Source: Symbiodinium natans (Eukaryota; Sar; Dinophyceae; Suessiales; Symbiodiniaceae). Taken from it: DNA of 64,000 nucleotides. Positions 1 through 11,600 of this stretch are shown here, one piece after another (position 1 is the stretch's first letter; the number at the start of each line of letters is the position of its first letter). Below the pieces are notes generated by a model. It had not been told where the DNA came from, searched no databases, and was given only the letters and a program-made list of their open reading frames with translations. The stretch is from contig CAJNDS010001813.1 in assembly GCA_905221605.1 (NCBI GenBank), positions 501,934-565,933 on the forward strand, read 5' to 3'. A program made the position numbers and the translations under genes.

Positions 1-203
1 CCTAAACCCTAAACCCTAAACCCTAAACCCCTAAACCCCTAAACCCCTAAACCCCTAACCCCCTAACCCCCTAGACCCCTAAACCCCTAAACCCCTAAAC
101 CCCTAAACTCCGAAACCCCTAAACCCCTAAACCCCTAAACCCCTAAACCCCTAAACCCCTAAACCCCTAAACCCCTAAACCCCTAAACCCCTAAACCCCT
201 AGA
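1..203. repeat. CCCCTAAA array at the window edge
   Basis: Begins as CCCTAAA and changes to the 8-base unit CCCCTAAA for about 170 bp. The orientation is what a left chromosome end would show, but similar tracts occur throughout the window. Confidence 0.95.
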
Positions 204-1300
204 CCTACAATCAAAGGGCGGCCAAGGGAGGTGGGGCGGCCAAGTAGCCAAGGCTTTTTGGGGGATCTCCCGATCGTCCGGGGGCCTCCAATTACTGAAT
301 GCCTTGGCTTCGCAGGCTCAGCTCACCTTGGCCGGGAACAAGAGGGTTTAGGGTTTAGGGTTTAGGGTTCAGGGTTTAGGGTTGAGGGTTTAGGGTTGAG
401 GGTTTAGGGTTGAGGGTACACTGGGACTTCCAGTTCACACTGGAGATCTGGGTTTTGGGTTTAGAGTTTGGGGTTTGTGGTTGAGGGTTCAGGGTTTAGG
501 TTTTAGGGATCAGCCTGACTACCTTTAGAACCCCAAACCTACTTCTTTGCAGATTACCTAAGAAATCAAAAAAGGGACCGACAACAAGCTTGGGGCTCTT
601 TTATTTAGTTGCTGAGTTCATGAGCCCCAATAAAGCGGTTAAGGGGTCCTAGCCCCAAAAGTGAGGTGATAAAAGCCTACTCTGGGTCCTAGGATCATGC
701 AACATGCTTGCTTAGGGCTTGGGCTTAGGGTTTAGGTTTTGAGAACTGTGGTTTTTGTGGAGCATTGGTCTCTGGAGTTTACGGCTTGCGGGGGGGTCGT
801 CTGTGCTTTCTGCAGTTGCTTGCTCGGAGGTTTTTTTCCCCAGGGCTTGCGTGAGGGGGGGGGGGGGGGGGGGATTCCACGAGAAGTTACATGTTCCCTT
901 ACCATGGTCTCCTATCGACTTTGGAAGGTTCTGACGTATGGGCTCTGGGGTTAGATCGGGTAAAGAAGGCGCCGTATAAGGGTTCTGGGAGTAGCCCAAG
1001 CCCTCCAGCTACTGGCCACCCCCCCCCTGCCCAAGTACGGAACCTATGCGAGAGACACCCCACTTGGGCTTTAAATAAGCTAACCCAAGCGGACCCGATA
1101 CAGACTCGAAACACAGCCTAAAGTCTGAACGCCAAAGCAAAACCCTCAGTGGCTCTTGCCTCTTCAATCCCCAAGGCCCAAGCTCACAAAGCTCAACTGC
1201 TTGCCAGGTAAGCTCCCTGGGTTTGGGGTCAGGGTTCAGGGTTTAGGGTTCAGGGTTTAGGGTTCAGGGTTTTAGGGCTTAGGGTTTAGGGCTTAGGGAA
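204..1300. other. Left-edge non-coding block
   Basis: Telomere-like tracts, a repeat-like stretch (about 510-720) and a G run (about 854-873). A possible minus-strand exon end (LFPAK before GTGAGC, near 322-340) is too short to call. Confidence 0.5.
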
Positions 1301-1315
1301 GTTGATCCCAACTGG

Positions 1316-1388
1316 ATCAAGTTGCTGCGCAGCACCCCGTGGACGCAGAGGGATCCCCGTTCCGTCGCAGCCAGTCGTTGCTGATGGC
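1316..1388 (-). CDS. Probable kinase exon, end of catalytic domain
   Basis: Begins AISNDWLRRNGDPSAS, matching the ALxHxWL end of a kinase domain. Acceptor CCAG. Open to a TGA at about 1,316; the true end or donor is unknown. An 11-nt microexon candidate at 1,893-1,903 (acceptor AAAAG, GC donor) would supply SAQ just before it. Confidence 0.65.
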
Positions 1389-4300
1389 CTGGCTAGGGAG
1401 GGCCTAAACCCTAAACCCGAAACCCTAACCCTAAACCCTATAAACCCTAACAGCCCCTAAACCCTAACAGCCCCAAGGGCCTTAAAAACCTAAAACTCTA
1501 AACCCCGAACCCTCAACCCTAAAACCGTGCTTGCGTGGGCTCTTTACACAGCCAGTTCTCAAAAAGCACGGTCCCTTTTTGGGAAATATTTGGGGCCCCC
1601 TTATTATCAGGAGCCGAACAAAAGTATTCTGGAGAACTCACCTTGGGAGGTTCCCCCTTCTACTAACAGTCCTTCATAGGGATGATAGTACCCCTAATTT
1701 CATCCCTATTAAGGACTGTTAGTACACGGGGAAACATCCCAAAACTCACCCTAAACCCTAAACCCTAAACCCTAAACCCTAAACCCTAAACCCTAAACCC
1801 TAAACCCTAAACCCTAAACCCTAAACCCCCTTCAGGTTGTCTGTCATTCGGAGCGGCCTGAAGAGCGGTTGGTCGCCCTTCCGACTCAGGGCCTGGGCGC
1901 TCGCTTTTGGAGGGTTTAGGGTTTAGGGTTTGGGGTTTGGGGTTTAGGGTTTAGGGTTCGGGGTTTAGGGTTTAGGGTTGAGGGTTTGAATTTATAGGGC
2001 TTGCGCTTGGTAAATCCCAAGCCTGCCCAACCTCCCAAGCCCTAAACCCTAGAACCCTAGAACCCTAAACCCCAGAACCCTACAACCCTAGAACCCTAAA
2101 CCCGAAACCCTAAACCCTTCACCCTAAATCCCCCTAGAACCCTAACTTCCAGACCCTTGAGTCCAAGAACCGGACGCCCTAGCCGCTGACGGCTCAGATC
2201 GTTCACTGCGATGTGCTTGAAAGAAGCACCCGAGAAATCAAAGAGGTTCTTCCCCTTTTTTTAGGGGACTATAGGTCTTGTGTTCTTTGATATTTGCGGG
2301 GGGTGTTCTCGCGTAAAGAGTAGCTAACTAAAGCCTGAACCCTCAAGGCCTGGTGCAAACGGTCCAGGGCTGCTAACGCCCGCGTGACCAAGCTTATCGC
2401 TAATAAGCTTCGAGGGCAAGGCCCAGGGTTCAGGGTTCAGGGTTTAAGGTTTAGGGTTTAGGGTTTAGGGCCCAGGGTCTTTGGGGTCCTGATTATTTGG
2501 TGGCCTCTCGTACTAGGGGTACCCAAAAAGGGACCATAATTTAGAGAACCGACCATGTGATATCCCCTAAACCCTAAACCCTAAACCCTAAACGCTACAC
2601 CCTAGACGCTCCCTTAGCATGCAGTCTGGCGGCGCAGCAGCTCCTTGACAAACGCCAAGGCCTTCCAGGCTGATTGACGCGTGTGGTGTGAGGGTATGGT
2701 GCCTAGGTCAGGGTTTAGGGTTTAGGGTTAGGTTTTAGGGTTTAGGGTTTGGGGTTTAGGGTCCAATGCCCACAACCGACTCCATAACTTAGGGCCTTTC
2801 CAAGGGGCTGTTGGGGGCATAAAAGCCCATCCAGGTGTCTCGATTTGGGGATCCAGGTTTTCATGGGTTTAGGGTCCGCTACCTTCCTTTAAAGGGTTGT
2901 GAAGTACGGGCCCTTGGGGTTTTAGACGGTAGAGAGCGTATGAGGGTTTTTTTTCCACAACTAAGGGCTCAGATGAAAAGAAGGGGCCATGCGACTGCCC
3001 TGAAAAGTGAGCTGAGGCTTCATGGGGCGGAGGGTCGGTCGACTTGAGATCGAACAAACGAGCTCAAGACCTCCTGCTTCATGAAGGAGCAGCCCTCGCA
3101 TGATAGGGTTTAGGGTCTTTGGCTTAGGGCTTAGCGGGTTTAGGGTGCTAGGGATGGGAGTATGCATTATACATTCATTCAAGGGGGATTGGGCTCTCTG
3201 GAATCATGCCCACCAACTCCCTCAACCTCTGCGATTCAATGCTCGGGGCTTGGGTACGCCCATGATGTGCAGTTTTAGAGACACGAAATCCCTGAGGTGA
3301 CTCGGACTATACTGACTAGAGACACGCCATCGGGTTTGGGGTTCAGGGTCTAGGGTTTAGGGTTTAGGGTTTAGGGTTTAGGGAGAATCTGAATCAGCCC
3401 ATCGTCCACCCCTGATCTACAAATCCCCCTCTCAAGTGATGCCTTTGAATTCGTTTAGGGATAGCTAGGCAAACAACGAAGGTTGGGGCAGAAGGGTCTA
3501 ACACTAAACCCCAAACCCTAAACCCTGAACCCTACAAGCCCTAAAGTCCTGAAACCCTAAACCCCTTGAAACCCTGAAACCCCTCAAAACTCCTCAAAAC
3601 CCCTCAAAACCCATTAAAAAAACACCTAAAACCCTGAAACCCCTTAAACAACCCTAAAAACACCCCAAAATCCCAAAAACACCTAAAGGCTCTAAAAACC
3701 CCAAAAGCACCTAAAAGACTCCAAAAAACATCTAACAATTCCTGAAAATCCCTAAAAACCCCTGAAAACACCTTAAAACACCTAAAAAAACACTAAAAGA
3801 ACCCTGAAAAAACCCTAAAAACCCTAGCCCGCCTTTGGGCTAAAAGGGTTTAAGGGTTTAGGGCCCTTAAACCCTAAACCCTGAAGTCCTGAAGCCCGCC
3901 TTCGGGCTAAAAGGGTTCCACTTCTGCTCCGAGTAGTCCATCGGGACGCCCGTTTTGATCTGCCCAACATGGAGACGGGCTTAGGGGGTTAAGGTTTCAG
4001 GGTTTCCCGGTTTCAGGGTTTCAGGGTTTCAGGGTTGATGGGAGCAGGTTAAGGTTTAACCCGAAACCCTAAACCCTCAACAGTTGCCGAAAGTGTTGAA
4101 GCTTGAAGGGTTCAGCGTTTAGGCCTACAGGAAGGGTGGAAGGATGTAAACCGTAAGCCCTGAGCCCTGAGCCCTGAGCCCTAAACCCTAAACCCTAAAC
4201 CCTAAACCCTAAGCCCTAAGCCCTAAAGCCTCAAGGTTGTGAGGGCTGTGGATGCTACTGCAGACTTTGGCTCTTGGGTGTCGCACCGCGCGACCCATAA

Positions 4301-5607
4301 CCCTAAACCCCAAGCCCCAAACCCTGAACCCCAAACCCTGAACCCTAAACCCTAAACCCTAAACCCTAAACCCTAAACCCTAAACCCTAAACCCTAAACC
4401 CTAGCCCTAAACCCCAAACCCTAAACCCTGAACTCTAAACCCTAAACCCGAAGCCCCAAACTCCAAGTTTGTAGAGCCGAAGCCAGGCACGCAGCGACCG
4501 CCAGGCCCCAGAAGTCTAGGGGTTCTTCCTTGGACCCTTAAGGTTGTACCCTTGGGTTTTGGGGGTCCCTTTCTAAGGATCCCTAGGGGAATATAAGAGC
4601 CATATTAGGAGTATATTAAGGGGAACCTTTAGGGGTACAACCTTAGGGGTACGAGTCTTCATCCCTTGAAGAAGTCCACACAGAAACAAAAAAAGCGCTA
4701 CTTGGAGGTTCATGGTACTTAGTAAGTAACTAGGGTTTAGGGTTTAGGGTTTAGGGTTTAGGGTTTAGGCTTTAGGGTTTAGGGTTCAGGGTTCAGGGTT
4801 TAGGGGTGCTTAGTAACTAATGATAACTGTACTTATAACCCACTTATAAGCCCCCGAAGCGCCCGAATATGGTTATAAAGTACAGCAAAAAGCACAGTTC
4901 TAATGGGCTACTAAGAAGCTCTTGAGCCCTTCAGGGCTCTAGGGTTTAGGGTTTAGGGCTAGGGTTTAGGGTTTAGGGTTTAGGGTTTAGGGTTTAGGGT
5001 TTAGGGTTTAGGGTTTAGGGTTTAGGGTTTAGGGTTTAGGGTTTAGGGTTTAGGGTTTAGGGTTTAGGGGATCCTCCAACCCAAACGCTAACCCTTCAAC
5101 CCTTAACTTAAAGCCGAAGCCCGAACCCCAAAGCCGGCAGGGGATCCTGTTCGTAGTACTCGTCCACGCTCTGGAATGTCCAGAGGAAGTTGCCGGTGGC
5201 CTGTAGGTGGGGTCTAGGAGGCTGAGGGCTGAGAGTTTAAAGTGTAGGGTTTAGGGTTCAGGTTTAGGATTTAGGGTTTAGGGTTAGAGACCCCGCACCA
5301 TGTAGAGCGCGGCTGATAGAGTCGAGGGTGAGGTTGCGAAGCTCGTATTTGTTGGGGTAAGGGTTTAATCAGGGCTGGGGGTTGCTGTTTAGGGTGCCGC
5401 GAATATGAAATATCAAGATCGCTTCTTGGAGCGTCCGGCTGCTCTTCTGAAACTCCAAATCCCCTTAATTAAGGAATATACCTTAAATAATAATTTCAGG
5501 GATATTCCTTAATCCGCCGAGGCCTCGGGGCGGAGGTGTATAGGTTGTCAGAACAGGCACCCCCCTCCAAATCCAGCCACCCACCCCCCCCCGACCCCCC
5601 CCCCCCC

Positions 5608-5667
<60 letters not shown>

Positions 5668-8600
5668 CCCCCCCTTCCCCCCCCCCCCCCCTTTGAGGGG
5701 CCTGGCTCAACCCTACCCCAAAAAAACCCCAAAGCTTGAGCCCTAAGCCCTCAATCCTAAACTAACCCTCAACCCTAAACCCCAAACCATAAAACAATAA
5801 ACCCGGAACCCTAAACCCTAAACCCAACCCTTATTGCTTGGGGTCCAGCGACTTGGGCGCTGTGGAATCACCATGCTCACGCGGATGCGCTGGGCCGGGC
5901 CGAGGCGGGTCGCGTAGCGTTAAAATTAAGGGGTTTTGGAGTCTCTGGGTCTTCAAGTGCAGTGCAGTGACTGCCTTCGGCTGGTCCAAGCTACTTGCCC
6001 CGCATTGGTTTAGAAAACCAAATGGGGTTAAGGTTGCATTTTGCAACCACGTAAACCCTAAACCCTAAACCCTAAAACCTAAACCCTCGCCCTAAAGGTT
6101 TCGGGTTTGAGGGTTTAAGGGTTTACGGGTTTTAGGGCTTCGGGTTTAAGGGTTTAAGGGTTTAAGGGTTTAAGGGTTTAAGGGTTTAAGGGTTTAAGGG
6201 TTTAAGGGTTTAAGGGTTTAAGGGTTTAAGGGTTTAAGGGTTTCACGGTTCAAGGGTTTCAAGGTTTAAGGGTTCAAGCGTTCAAAGGGTTCAGGGTGAG
6301 ATTCCAAACAGGGGGCTCTTCTGGGGCTTCTAGTGATGTTTAGGTTTAGGGTTCAGGGTTCAGGGTTTAGGGTTCAGGGTTTTGGTTTTGGTTTCCGGGC
6401 CAGGGTAGTTCTCTAAATCAAGGGTCCATGAGGTTCGGTTTTCTACGTCAGGGGCTGAGGGCGTTTAGGGCTTCGGGTTTATTCCTGCCCTATTTTTTAT
6501 AATAATGTTATTACTATTATTAGTATTATTATTAATTTATGTGATTTTTTGGGGGGTCGGTACCCATGAGAATACGGGCCCTGATCTGTAGGGCCCTGAT
6601 TTAGAAAACAGTGGTGGGCCTTTGTCGAGGGGTTCAGGCTGGCTGTGCGATTCGGGGACTTTGGGTTGCGGTCTATAAGGTTCATGAGATACCGTAAACC
6701 CTAAACCCTAATCCCTACACCCTAAGCCCTAAGCCCTAAATCCTAAACCCTAAACCCTAAACCCTAGCTCTAAACCCTAAACCCCTAACGTGCCAACTCT
6801 CGCTTCATGCGCCAACGCTTGCTTCCCCCCAGCTTGTGCGTCCAAGTCTCCATCTTACAGCAGACGGCACCCACGCTCCAGATGTCGCAAAGACAGGTGT
6901 ACCTGGGTGTCGCCCCCCCCCCCCCCCCCCCCCCCCGCCCCCCAAAAAAACCCTAAACCCTAAACCCTAAACCCTAAACCCTAGACCCTAAACCCTAAAC
7001 CCCAAACCCCAAACCCTAAACCGTAAACCCTACTTGCAAAAACTTTGCCCCCCCCCCCCCATGGAAGCCTCAATGCCTCTGCATTCTATGCTCAAACCCC
7101 AAAACTACTACTTGCTTAAGAACCCCACAATAAACAAAAAAATCTTCTTCCTTATCTAAGCGCAATAAAGGGACTACTATTCTAAATGGCGGTTGCAAAC
7201 AGTAGTAAATACCCTACTATGACCATGTGCCTGTATGTGGCTCCAATGGGCAGCTTCAGTAAGTAGGACTAGGCGCGCCCCCAGGCCAAACACGGCCATC
7301 ACGGAGATTTTGGGCCGCTTCCGCTCTACAGGGGGTTTAGGGTTTAGGGTTTAGGGTTTTTTGGGATGTTCCCCCTTCTACTATAGCAATCCTGAATAGG
7401 GATGAAAGTGCCCCCGATTATACTCCCTATTGAAGACTGCACTGCCGGAGAACCTGTCTATACGGACATCCAACTTGTCCAAGCCACGCATTGGTAACAA
7501 CCTCTGGCGCCATGTAGCCTGCATCAGGCAGCGGATTAAGGTTCAGGGCTTGGGGTTCGGTATCCAGTCTAGCAGAGCAGAGGGTCCAGGTGGGTGCAGG
7601 TTTTCGGGGCTGGGAGGTTTAGGGTTTAGGGTTTAGGGTTTAGGGTTTAGGGTTTAGGGTTTAGGGTTTAGGGTTTAGGGCCCCAAAACCCTAAAGCCTA
7701 AACCCGGGTCAGCCCGCTCCCGCCTCAAAACCGCCGTTGCCTAAAGCACTCAAGGAGCTCAATACCGCCCAATTAAGGAAAACACGGCTTAGGGTTCAGG
7801 GTTTAGGGTTTAGGGTTTAGGGTTTAGGGTTTAGGGTTTAGGGTTTAGGGTTTAGGGTTTAGGGTTTAGGGTTTAGGGTTTAGGGTTTAGGGTTTAGGGT
7901 TTAGGGTTTAGGGTTTAGGGTTTAGGGTTTAGGGTTTAGGGTTTCAATTCTGGTAGGATCAAATATCCCCCAAAAAGGTTAAAGCGTGCAAGGTTGCGTA
8001 CTCAGCTACCTGAAATTGCAACGGGGATCATCATTGAATAAACCCTAAACCCTGAACCCTAAACCCTAAACCCTAAAAGCTTCAAGGTGGACTCTCACCT
8101 TGGGGGTAAGAGGTGGGTCTCTGGGGGAGCTCACCCTCGAACCTTGTAAGCCCGATGTTATAGGGCTCTTTAGGGTTCAAGGGGGGTTCAAGGGGGTATG
8201 TCACCCAAGGCTCCCGAATACTCCCAACGACTGCCTCAGGCTCCCTAAGCTTCCCTAAGCTTCCCACAGGTTCGCTAGGTACCTACCCCCCATGAACCCC
8301 CCCAAACTAAACCCTAAACCCTAAACCCTGAACCCTAAACCCTACTGTTTTCAGGCCATAGAGATTCCAAATAATTGGGCATCGCCTGAGCCCAAAACCT
8401 ACAACCTTAGCCACAACCACCATTTGGTCAAGCCCCGTCTGCTCTAACCCAACACTAAACTCAGCACTCAGAACCACCTTGAACCCCTAAACCCTAACCC
8501 TGAACTCCTTCCAAGCCCCAAGCCTCTTCTAAACCCTGAACCCTAAACCCTAAACCCTAAGCCCTAAGCACCAAACCCTAACCCTAAACCCCTTATGCCC

Positions 8601-11600
8601 TCAACCCCTCCGCCCTGAAACCCTGAAGAACCAGCTCTGGCCTGGCGAGCCGCAACGCGAGCTCATCATCCTCCCCCTGGTCAAGATTGGGGTTTAGGCT
8701 TCAGGGTTTAGGGCCAGGGTTTGGGGTTTGAGGTCTAGAGTTTAGGGTTTAGGGTCATGATTTGAGGGGGGATCCCTTTCAGGGGATTCTACTTTCAGGG
8801 GTTTCTTTTCTATTTGGGGTTTAGACAGGGGTAATTACCCCTATTTTGGGAAGTTCCCATTCGGGTTCAGGGTTTAGGGCTTGGGGCTCAGCATCTCAAG
8901 TCAAAGCATTCACGAGTCACTAGTCGCGTAGCTTGTAAAGCGACGGAGATGGAGACTGGGTCCCACAACATTAGGAAACAACTTCACTTTACATAGAAGT
9001 CCTCAACCCTACACCCTAAACCCTAAACATCCTTTCCAAACAGCCCATGGCCTGACAGCTCTTCAACCCTACAAGCCCAAGGCCCAGTGGGCCCTTCAGC
9101 TGAGGGTAGCTAGTATGGGCCCTTAAAGGGGAACCCCTTATATACCCCTTTTAGACCCTATACAACCCAAGGGCCCATACTTCAGAACCCTTTCAAGGAG
9201 GTGAGGGACCATATTCAGGGCTCAGAGAACCACCCTTAGGAGCCTTAGGCCCCGAAGCTCCTAGAAACTCTGAAGCCCAAGGGTTTAGGGTTTAGGGTTT
9301 AGGGTTTAGGGTTTAGGGTTTAGGGTTTAGGGTTTAGGTTTAGTGGGGTTTAGGGTTTCGGGTTTAGGGTTTGGCCCCTAAACCGTCAAGCCCGAAAATT
9401 TGGATCACTCCCGCGGACATGTGAACAATGCCTGCGAAAATTTGGCAAACGCCTGCGAGAATTTGGATAATGCCCACACAAGTTCGGAAACTGCCCGCGA
9501 AAATCTGGATGCCCGGAAAATTTGGATAATGGCAGCGACCCGCCAAGGGTATAGGATTCGATAACAAACTAAGTAGATATATGAAATATGAAAATATGTT
9601 AAAATGCATGTGTGAAGGAGGAGAGGTTCAGGGTTTAGGGTTCAGGGTCTCGGGTCTCGGGTCTCGGGCTCAGGGCAGTTTACGTTTCAACAGTTTTAGA
9701 CTTAGGCTGTTTTTCTGGATCATGGCGTGTAGAGGGTAACGTTTTAAGTGGTGGAAATTGCGGTTTCGGCATGAAGGTTTGTAGGTTTAGGATGTGGGTT
9801 TACAGAGTTTTGTGCAGTGTGGAGCTTCAGTTGTATAAGGATTTGGGGTAGGTTAGGGCTGAAGGCTTTGAGGTCTTCCGACAGGATTAGACGTCTAGGA
9901 ATCAGTTTCCACAAAAACGGTACTTGCAGTTTACAGCCATGCTTATGCTAAATTTCTATTCTTGGAGATCAAATAGACACCTATTTTGAGGCCTGAAGTT
10001 TCGGGTTTAGGGTTTAGGTTTAGGGTTGGCATCGAAAATTTGGCACTCCAGGCCGCCACATGAGTTCGGGTTTGGCCAAAACCCTAATCCCTAATCCCTA
10101 ATCCGAAACCCTAACTCCCCCCCACCCCACTCCCGTACATGCACCCACTAAACTCTTTAAGGAGCTTGTGTTCCACCCACCAAGAAGAGTAGGAAACCCT
10201 AAGCCCCAAACCCTATACCCTAAACCCTAAGTCCCAAACACCATGAACCCTCAAATTCTCCAACATCAGGGGGCTGAGCAAAGCGTTGCGGTGTGTAAAG
10301 TTGGGGGGGCCCGCCCTCTTCGTGAAGATCTCAGTGACGGAGACAACAGTCTCATTCTGGAGGCGTTCAAGAAACACAACATGGGCAGTAGGCCTTGCGA
10401 CTGCCAAAGCATTAGAGTGCGCGTTTCCAGCTTGCTTTGTAACACGCCTGGCCTGAAACGGCTGAGTGCTACCGAGCCCAAACGACCTGGTTGCACGATA
10501 GCAACAGCATGTGTTTGCTGTATGCTATACAAAAACGTAGGTCTTTGGCAGCTTGTCTGATTCATGTCCTCAGCCGACATGCCGGACGCTGCTGCGATGG
10601 CTCCAAGGATTTTTGGGGGGGTTGCGGTTTTAGGGATTGGGGTTTAGGGTTTAGGGTTTAGGGTTTACAGGGTTTAGGGGTTGAATTTGAACTGGCCGAA
10701 ACGCTCTTAACGGGCTTAATGCTGTTAAGTCGTGCAGGGCTATCGAGAGATGTAAGGTCTTAACGTGCAAGCGATCAAGGCCCGACCCAAAACCCTCAAA
10801 GCTTTGAAGGCCAAATTTGCGATTTCCCTTCCCCCCCCCCCCCCTATCGTACCCGCCGATTATCATCCCTACTAAGGACTGTTTGTATAAAGGGGGAACA
10901 TCCCAAGGCCCCAAACCCCAAACCCCAAACCCCAAACCCCAAACCCCAAACCCCAAACCCTAAACCCTAAACCCTAAACCCCCTCTAAATGCCCACCTCT
11001 GAAAGATTGTTGCCAGGTTGAAGTCTGTCAACTTCCATGTCAAAGGGTTCTGGTTCGGACCTGGATGAGGGGTTTAGGGTTTAGGGTTTAGGGCTTAGGG
11101 CTTAGGGCTTAGGGTTTAGGGATGTTCGCTGTTGAAACCATCCCATGACGGATGCATCTGGTCGACTGGCCCAGCACTTCTCATACTAAACACCAAAAAA
11201 TTAAAAGGGCTTCCACAGGCAAGCTTCGAAACCCTAAACCCTCAACCCCAAACCCTAAACCCTAAGCCTAAACCCTAAACCCTACACCCTAAACCGCTAA
11301 TGACTATCCGACGAAGGCACTACACCCGTCCTCAGCCTAGAGCCCTTAAGGGCTCTGGGGTTGGTTTCAGGTTTCGGGAAAGCCGCTGTTGAGTCTACCT
11401 GAGATGGCCAAAGGGCTCTGAAGCAGCACGTTGTCGGGCTTGATGTCGCGATGAGCGATCTTGTGGTGGTGCAGATACCTGGTGCTGCAGAGAACTTTGG
11501 AGAGAGCAGCTGAGAGAGGAGAGGGGGTTAGAGGAGAGAGAGAGGGAGAGAAAGAGAGGGAGAGAAAGAGAGGGAGAGAAAGAGAGGGAGAGAAAGAGAG

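Noticed and set aside
4240-4300. Plus-strand ADFGSWVSHRAT, resembling a DFG motif
   Set aside because: A single short match on the wrong strand with no kinase context.
5483-5739. Poly-Gly and poly-Pro frames over the C run; similar at 14.56-14.85 and 28.5-28.99 kb
   Set aside because: Pure products of homopolymer runs.
8353-8445. Plus-strand open stretch after TTTTCAG (AIEIPNNWASPEPKTYN...)
   Set aside because: Looks like a terminal exon, but no upstream plus-strand exon or family supports it.
10213-10407. Minus-strand frame with HVVFLERLQNETVVSVTEIF, like a kinase beta-4/beta-5 region
   Set aside because: It lies between the DFN and activation-loop exons, out of order. The real beta-4 and beta-5 exons are at 16.5 and 15.65 kb with matching phases.
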